This document shows, piece after piece, positions 50,943-64,000 of a stretch of 64,000 nt of DNA. A model generated the notes under the pieces. The model saw only the letters and a list, made by a program, of their open reading frames with translations. It was not told the DNA's origin and did no database searches. The stretch is taken from the NCBI GenBank assembly GCA_029948255.1, contig JALIZF010000971.1:54540-118539 (forward strand), written 5' to 3'. The stretch's first letter is position 1, and each line of letters opens with the position of its first letter. The translations under genes and the position numbers were made by a program. This DNA is from Telmatactis stephensoni (Eukaryota > Cnidaria > Anthozoa > Actiniaria > Isophelliidae).

Positions 50943-51968
50943 TCATGAAAGTCCACTTCCAGATCTAGTATTATAGTATTTAATGGAAGCCTGATATAAT
51001 GCTTTAGTTACATTTGACTTGCCAACTCCACCTCCTCCACTCAGGAAACAGTAGAAGGGTTCATCAAGAGGTTTTAATCTTATGAAGGACATGATAAAAA
51101 ACTCTTTCTGTTCTATGTTTAACTTTTGAACCATGTCTCTATAGTCATCATCTGGCAATTCATTTTGAATTAATGGCTCATAGTTTGCAAGAACTGATGG
51201 AATTCCTATGTCATCAGATAAATTATAATTCTCATTGAAATCTGGTTGTAAGTCTTTGTTGCCCTCTGCATTATCTTGAAGCTCAACATTTTGAGTACAT
51301 GGTGCTATCAAATCATATTCGTCATCTGCATGTTTCCATGCTATTGACACACTCTTGTAATTCATTAAAATCTTCATTGCATTTAATATATTGATTCATT
51401 TGCTCTCGTAATTTAGGAGCTAATAGAGAGTAGTACTCTTCATAAGTCGAGAAATTACCGATTAGATCTTTTTCTTCATCCCTCCAAGCAGTAAACAGCA
51501 TTATGAGTTCACGATAATTGCTTTTCAGGGTCAACTTCTTTATTAAACCATACACTTCGAATAACTCTAGCTTTTGTTCTCTTCTTGTTTTTCTTGTTTG
51601 TGTTTTCATTGGATCTATCATCATCATCATTCAGATCATTAACAATGTCCTCCAATAAAAGATTATCACTATCAAGTTCATTTGATGGCTTAATGTATGG
51701 TTTCTTTTCATAATCATACCAAGCAACCCAGTCTGCTAGTGTAACATGTTCAAGGATTAGCTGAACGTTTTAGTGTATCTTTAATCAAACCACTAGTAAA
51801 TATCTCTTCACAATCATCATCCATCTCCTTTATATCACTTAAAGGTTTAAAAGTTCTACTCTCTCATTGGGAGGTGAGGTATTAATGATACAACCTGTCT
51901 AGAAGCTTTACGCATTGGAAGTTGTAACACTAAATAAACTGCTTCTTGTGCACTGATTTCAACATTAT
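50943..51968 (-). pseudogene. Helentron Rep-helicase linker and Walker A region, frameshifted
   Basis: Coding similarity continues through several frames. After 51969 a shifted frame reads LNNVEISAQEAVYLVLQLPM, then another PPNERVELLN, then SDIKEMDDDCEEIFTSGLIK and LEHVTLADWVAWYDY. Open frame 51630-51322 gives FTAWRDEEKDLIGNF, and open frame 51377-50943 holds the Walker A motif SGGGGVGKS (about 51014-51042). At least four one- or two-base shifts are needed to join Rep to helicase, so the element is decayed. No introns with good splice signals explain the breaks. Confidence 0.75.
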
Positions 51969-54508
51969 TTAAGACTTACTTCCAATATCTCTGACCTGTT
52001 GTTTTATACTAGAATTCCCATTTCGTGCTTCAGCACAAGCCTGTCGCAAGAGTTCACTCATACCTTTTTGAGCTTTAGAGATATAATTAGCTATGTATAC
52101 AGCACATGCATACACATCTAATACAAACTGTATGTCCATATTAGCTCTCCATGCTGTTAGGCAAGCTGGATTGTAATTGTTTATCCTCAATTCATTAGGT
52201 TTCCTTTTCAAAAACACAGTGGGTGTGTTGATTGATGACCTGAGAGCTAATAAGTAATTCTCTTCAGTTACAGCTAATTCTAGTAGTAACTCATCAAAAG
52301 TAATATCTCTACCTTCTTTAAGATCATTTAAATATTGGTGTATGTTTTTCCACAACTCTTTATATGCTTTCACTTCATTTTGTTGTATTTCATCTGTATC
52401 AAATGGATACATAATAACAGTTTCTCTCATAGGAGGCTGAGGATAGTTGAATCTACACTCATTCTTTGATTTCTTACGGCATGTATGAGAATGTCTATGA
52501 ATCTGTCTATTAACTAGTTCTGCCAATTCAGGATTATCTGTTGGCATTTCAGAAGTAATTATGTTGTCAATAAAAGCTGTCACTTTGTTGTCAGCATCTT
52601 CTCCAAATTCGGGAGCTTTTTGTATCCATACTAACATATGAATATGAGGTGAACCTCTCTGTTGGTATTCTACTCTGTAAAACCAGTCTGAAATTGGTCC
52701 TAATGGTTCAGCACTAGTCAACAGGAAATGCCTGAGAAAGCTATTAACCTGATAGTCAAAGTGCCTTGCACAAGTAACTGGATCACTTTGAATAAGCCTA
52801 CATTTATCTTCCCAGTTCAGGTTCTTAAGTTCATCATCACTATATTGCTTATGATCAACAAGGCTACCAAGTATTCTTAACAGATGTATCCATTGTGTTT
52901 CTGCTGATGAGAAACTGCAAAATAAAGTAGCAGTACCTAGCTGTCTTATCATAGCAAATAAATCTCTTTTAGCCTTTTCAAAATATGGAGGTGATCCCCT
53001 TAAAGCTCTCAAGAATTTGTAGCCTTCATCATGATGGACTAATTTTTGTAATCCCCCTTGTTGTTTTAGATCACCAGCTTTCAATGATTTATCATTACTA
53101 TGACATTTCCTAAGAGCAACCTGTGATTTCCCTAAAAGAATTTTCATCTGAAGTTTCTTTGCTTTGTAAAAAATGTTTTCAATATTCATTGCAGCTCTTC
53201 GGTCTGACATTCTTAATTCTGATTTACAAATATCACTGTAGTGAACTTTGACCATGCGTTGTTTAATAATAGGTCTCTTTTTTCCAAGAAATATTCCTGG
53301 ATATGCTAACTCTTCAGAAAATTCATCTCTAAATACACTCAAAGGTTTATTACCCTCTGCTGGTGCTAAATTAAGAATAGCCTGTCGCTCATTATCATCT
53401 ACAAAATCTGATGGTGTAAGTAAAGTATCAGTGACTCCTGCAGGAATTTCTGCATCTTCTTCAATCCAATTGTCTTCACAATCATTTTCATCATTACCTG
53501 ATTCATTGTTTTTTTCAAAATTATTTAAAAATATATTGTCTTCCTCATTTTTGTCACTGTTTACAACTAAATGTTCATTGTACCCATTCAACCAGTCTAG
53601 ATTCATTACAATGCCTTCTTCTTTGTAAAGTTCACTGTTGTTGATAAGCCATATTGCAGCTTCAAAAACTTTACTTGGTCTAACTGTTAATGATAATGCA
53701 CTACTTTTATATTGTAATCTCCGTTTTAGATTCACTTTAATGGTAGCCATCTCATTAGGTAACCTTGGCAACATAGTAACAGTGTGGCTAACATCAGCAG
53801 GTACATTTACAATATTACCATGTATCTTAAACTGCTTTCCTCTAGGGGCTTGCATAAGTTTTTGAAAAGCAATTCGTGGGGCCAGTAATCTACACTCTAA
53901 TTCATTCAGATCAAAGAATGGAGGTTTATTGGGAAATCCCATACCGTTAGCTATAGCACATGGCGGAAGTTTGTTTTTTCTTAAATGACTGAAACATGTT
54001 TGACAGACCCATTCAATATCATTGACACTTGTCTTACCACTGAGATATTTAGAAGTATCATAATTCTGTTCTCTCAGTTTATTTGCCTGCATTACACTAT
54101 GTTTATACCATAGCTGATCACAGCATGAACAAATATAAAGAGGACCTTGAGATACCAGTTCATGAAACTTTTTAATATAAAAATTAACATCTTTTTCTAT
54201 TTTCTGTGCTGAAGCTTTAGATGCTCTATAAGTTCTCATGTATTCATTAGACTTTTCTTTTTGTGCTTTTGAAGACATACGTTTTCTGTAGTTCTGTTTA
54301 TAGATCCTATGTTTTTCCCTTTCTTGATCTGATGACTTTTTTGCTCTATAGTTTCTCATGTACTCAGCCATTTTAGATTTCTTATCTGGACATGTAGCTG
54401 ATATTGATTTATTTTTCAAATTAGACTGGATATTCACATTTTCAATGTCACTTTGTGATTTTTTGTCCTGAATATGGTCTGCTTTATCATAATTGGTCTT
54501 TCTTTTTT
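51969..54508 (-). CDS. Helentron Rep ORF (HUH endonuclease, Y2)
   Basis: The open frame listed from a GTG at 54437 runs 822 codons to 51969. It is actually open back to about 54508, overlapping the OTU ORF by ~70 bases in the -1 frame. The N-terminus has three basic repeats of the MRNYRAKK / YMRTYRASK type, then Cys pairs (CSCC, CQTC) as a likely zinc finger. The Helitron_like_N region follows. The HUH metal site is HIH in SPHIHMLVW (residue ~598, 52638-52646), and paired tyrosines lie five residues apart in VYIANYISK (residues ~781 and 785). Rep nicks DNA and joins the displaced strand in rolling-circle transposition. The frame ends prematurely: the next Rep-helicase linker sequence continues in another frame. 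Confidence 0.8.
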
Positions 54509-56068
54509 AAGATTTTCTACAAACTTACCAGATATTGCAGCAGAGCCTAATATAACACTCTGATTTTCATTATTAGAGTTTTGAAATGAAGTTGGGACTG
54601 TTGAGACATAATGAGCCTCATTAACATGACCTAAACATATAGACCTTAGATTCTGTACTAGTGTATTGATAGCTTCAACAACAGTTATTTCTGAAAATAG
54701 CTCACTAGATTCTATAATGTTAATCTTTAAATTCAACGAATCTGCAACAGCTTGTATTACTACATGATCAGCCCATGTACCCTGCAAAGACATACTGGAC
54801 AAATATTGTGACCAAGATCTATCTAGAATACTTTCAATAAATCGCTCAGGATTATTTCGCAAATACTGTACAGCTATTGCTCTTATTTCTAAGTGATGAC
54901 TTGGATCACCATACAACTGGTGTGATACTGATTTAAAAAAACAATCACCTCCACCACCTACATCTAACGCTCTTAAACCATGACTGTACAGTCTATAATT
55001 CAGTAAAAAATCAGCACTGGTATTTGATATTAATGCTAATGAGCTTAAATTATTTGTAACTGGACCTGGATTTAATTCCACATCCCCAGACAATAAAATA
55101 TTTCTTTGTGATACATAACATGTGACTCTAGAGCTTTTAGTATTAGCAAAATGTGCATTATAAAAAGCATCTTGCTTTCGAATATACATGACATTCCACA
55201 ATTTGTAATTCATAGCAATACTATAAAGAATGGATGAAACAGGTGATGAACTCTTTAAAGCCTTTTTTTGTTTCTTTCTTAATTTTCTTCTTTTTAGAGA
55301 TTGAAGTATTTTCTTTAATGATATTCTGGATGGCTCTCTACTTCTAAATCTATGTGTTTTAACAAGGCGTGGCATGATTACTAAATGTGATCTAGATCTT
55401 ATATCATTATTTATTACTTTCCTCTCAACTGAACCAGGCATAGCTTTCAATGGTGCTTTTAATGAAACACAATTCACACTATCAAACATAGAAATTTGTT
55501 TGACAACGTCATCATCATCATCAGAATCTTCTTTTTCTATAAGCACACCTAATGTGCTCTGCATTACATAACTTCTCTCCTGGATATTATTCGTGTCCCG
55601 AAGGACTTCATTGGCATCCCGAAGGATATTATTCGTGTCCCGAAGGACTTCATTGGCATCCCGAAGGATATTATTCGTGTCCCGAAGGACTTCATTGGCA
55701 TCCCGAAGGATATTATTCGTGTTCCGAAGGACTTGATCATTTGTGTCCCGAAGGACATTGATGTTCTCCAAACAGATATTCTTCGACTCTTGCTCCACCA
55801 GCTGGTCAATATAAGGTTTTCTAATAGTGAAACAAGCCTTTTCAATAATCAAAGGTATAATACTATTGCATGATAGTCGAGGATTGAAAGCTGCTTGATG
55901 GGTCGCTTGACGATGGTTGTCAAACAAATATCTTGATTTAACGTTCATCTTTCGAATCAAAACTCTTGAAAAAGCTCCCAAAATCCTGAAAGATTCTTTT
56001 AAATCAATCTTGGCGCACATTCGCTGAAAGACATGCCTGGTTATATCGGAAAAACGAAGACGAAACAT
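54434..56068 (-). CDS. Helentron accessory ORF with OTU protease and 2A-like motif
   Basis: 544 aa. The N-terminal third is basic and unrecognised. Residues ~105-160 are an Asn/Asp/Arg/Leu-rich tandem repeat encoded by a 42-bp minisatellite. A 2A-like motif, GDVELNPGP, lies at residues ~328-336. An OTU-family cysteine protease domain follows at ~363-485, with catalytic Asp-Cys in GGGDCFF and the terminal His in NEAHYVS. OTU proteases remove ubiquitin; their role in Helentrons is unknown. With ribosome skipping at the 2A-like site the product would split into a basic N-terminal protein and an OTU protein starting with Pro. The ORF ends in TGA at 54434, overlapping Rep in another frame. The ATG at 56068 is the first in frame. 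Confidence 0.8.
   Translation of the reverse strand: MFRLRFSDITRHVFQRMCAKIDLKESFRILGAFSRVLIRKMNVKSRYLFDNHRQATHQAAFNPRLSCNSIIPLIIEKACFTIRKPYIDQLVEQESKNICLENINVLRDTNDQVLRNTNNILRDANEVLRDTNNILRDANEVLRDTNNILRDANEVLRDTNNIQERSYVMQSTLGVLIEKEDSDDDDDVVKQISMFDSVNCVSLKAPLKAMPGSVERKVINNDIRSRSHLVIMPRLVKTHRFRSREPSRISLKKILQSLKRRKLRKKQKKALKSSSPVSSILYSIAMNYKLWNVMYIRKQDAFYNAHFANTKSSRVTCYVSQRNILLSGDVELNPGPVTNNLSSLALISNTSADFLLNYRLYSHGLRALDVGGGGDCFFKSVSHQLYGDPSHHLEIRAIAVQYLRNNPERFIESILDRSWSQYLSSMSLQGTWADHVVIQAVADSLNLKINIIESSELFSEITVVEAINTLVQNLRSICLGHVNEAHYVSTVPTSFQNSNNENQSVILGSAAISGKFVENLKKERPIMIKQTIFRTKNHKVTLKM
55061..55087 (-). other. 2A-like (CHYSEL) ribosome-skipping motif
   Basis: The minus-strand codons read Gly-Asp-Val-Glu-Leu-Asn-Pro-Gly-Pro, a full match to the D-(V/I)-E-x-N-P-G-P consensus, preceded by NILLS. 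Skipping would occur between the last Gly and Pro codons (55064-55066 and 55061-55063). Position, between a basic region and an enzyme domain, is sensible for a processing site. Confidence 0.75.
55584..55752 (-). repeat. 42-bp coding minisatellite
   Basis: Three full 42-base units plus partial units at both ends, each encoding NNILRDANEVLRDT (14 residues) in the OTU ORF. The unit is itself two related 21-mers built on CCCGAAGGA. As a multiple of three it can expand without breaking the frame. Confidence 0.9.
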
Positions 56069-56492
56069 TGCTACTCACCTTTGAAATGTTTTCTTCTCAA
56101 CTTCGTCGACCACATGGAAAAAAGAGCCTGCACTCCATACGTTGTGAATACGTTTGGTCAGCGGATTGTTCGTACTTTGTTCGTAGAAATATAAACATCA
56201 TAGTTTGCAATAAACCCTAAGTGTTTTTACTCGAAAAGCAGAGTTAAATGGAATGTTAAACATTTAACCATTGTAAAATGGAAAAACTTCCTTTTAAAAG
56301 TCGTAAATCAAATACAAAAAATATCGGCTAATGCTCGGATTTATTTCGTGCGACCAGCCGTTTCCCATCGTAATCACTTCGGATTTCAGAGTTTACGGAC
56401 TTACACAGGTGATGGCATTATGGTTGCTTGGCTACTAAGCCAGCAACCACAAAAATGTGTCCATATTATAATGGCAATACAATGGATCCTAC
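56069..56492. other. Junction between Helentron and dynein gene
   Basis: No gene called. A minus-strand ATG near 56128 opens 12 codons (MWSTKLRRKHFK) before an AAAG|GTGAGT donor-like site, which could be a leader exon. A hairpin at 56422-56448 resembles that at 8713. Confidence 0.35.
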
Positions 56493-63845
<7,353 letters not shown>

Positions 63846-64000
63846 CTGAACAGAAGAAAATCATTATTTCCCCTAAAAGGATTTCTTCTATCCAGAATGT
63901 TTGTGTTTTATATTAATTTAAACAATCTTCTGTTGTCTAACATCTTAATATTTCTGAATACTTTGAAAATCCAGGGGCTTTTTGGCTGATTGGTCTAGCC

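Larger units (their letters stand above)
45498..56068 (-). mobile_element. Decayed autonomous Helentron (Helitron2 type)
   Basis: On the minus strand, in order: an OTU-protease ORF (56068-54434), a HUH Rep ORF (54437-51969), a broken link region, a Pif1/RecD-like helicase fused to an endonuclease domain (to 48967), and an RPA-like ORF (46547-45498). OTU plus a C-terminal apurinic-type endonuclease is the recognised Helentron arrangement. Several frameshifts between 51.97 and 50.85 kb make this copy non-autonomous now. The termini were not identified; the true element may extend beyond the coordinates given on either side. Confidence 0.8.

Noticed and set aside
55552..55845. Repeat peptides YYSCPEGLHWHPEG and GTRIISFGMPMKS in other frames
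   Set aside because: The 42-bp minisatellite is open in several frames; only the frame continuous with the OTU ORF has coding support.

Overview
The window is AT-rich eukaryotic DNA: genes carry GT-AG introns, neighbours are unrelated, and foldback elements, MITEs, SINE-like copies and Helitron-class DNA fill the gaps. The recognisable proteins are a FAM199X homologue, a cytoplasmic dynein 1 heavy chain segment and a local family of secreted PAN + EGF + fibrinogen-like proteins. The last family resembles, from memory, coral skeletal-organic-matrix 'uncharacterized protein 5' type sequences. An anthozoan cnidarian, quite possibly a stony coral, is therefore the best guess (inference; no species marker was seen).

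Layout. 0.6-1.1 kb (-): first exons of an unrecognised gene, divergent from FAM199X. 2.5-7.8 kb (+): FAM199X, nine coding exons, all splice phases consistent. 9.0-41.5 kb: seven copies of one two-exon gene. Copies A, B and C are on the minus strand (9.0-19.8 kb) and copies D, E, F and G on the plus strand (23.5-41.5 kb), so the cluster is two back-to-back tandem arrays. A, C, D, E and F look expressible; B is a pseudogene (frameshift plus stop) and G is an orphan first exon. Duplicated flanks supply 'empty sites' that date and delimit several insertions (a SINE, two short non-autonomous Helentron-like elements, a 10-bp-periodic element) and expose a ~410 bp microinversion upstream of copy E.

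44.4-56.1 kb (-): a decayed autonomous Helentron (Helitron2). It has an OTU-protease ORF with an internal 2A-like ribosome-skipping motif and a 42-bp minisatellite, a HUH/Y2 Rep ORF, a frameshifted Pif1/RecD-like helicase fused to an apurinic-type endonuclease, and an RPA-like ssDNA-binding ORF whose tail is repeated downstream. 56.5-63.8 kb (-): thirteen in-frame exons of cytoplasmic dynein 1 heavy chain, AAA1 to AAA3, running off the right edge. The expected next exons (rest of AAA3 onwards) are not found anywhere to the left, where the Helentron begins.

The most interesting biology is in the PAN-EGF-fibrinogen-like cluster. The copies are nearly identical except for two short loops near the C-terminus that differ in sequence and length between copies, the pattern expected of a diversifying recognition surface in a secreted lectin-like protein. 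Second is the 2A-like motif in the Helentron OTU ORF.
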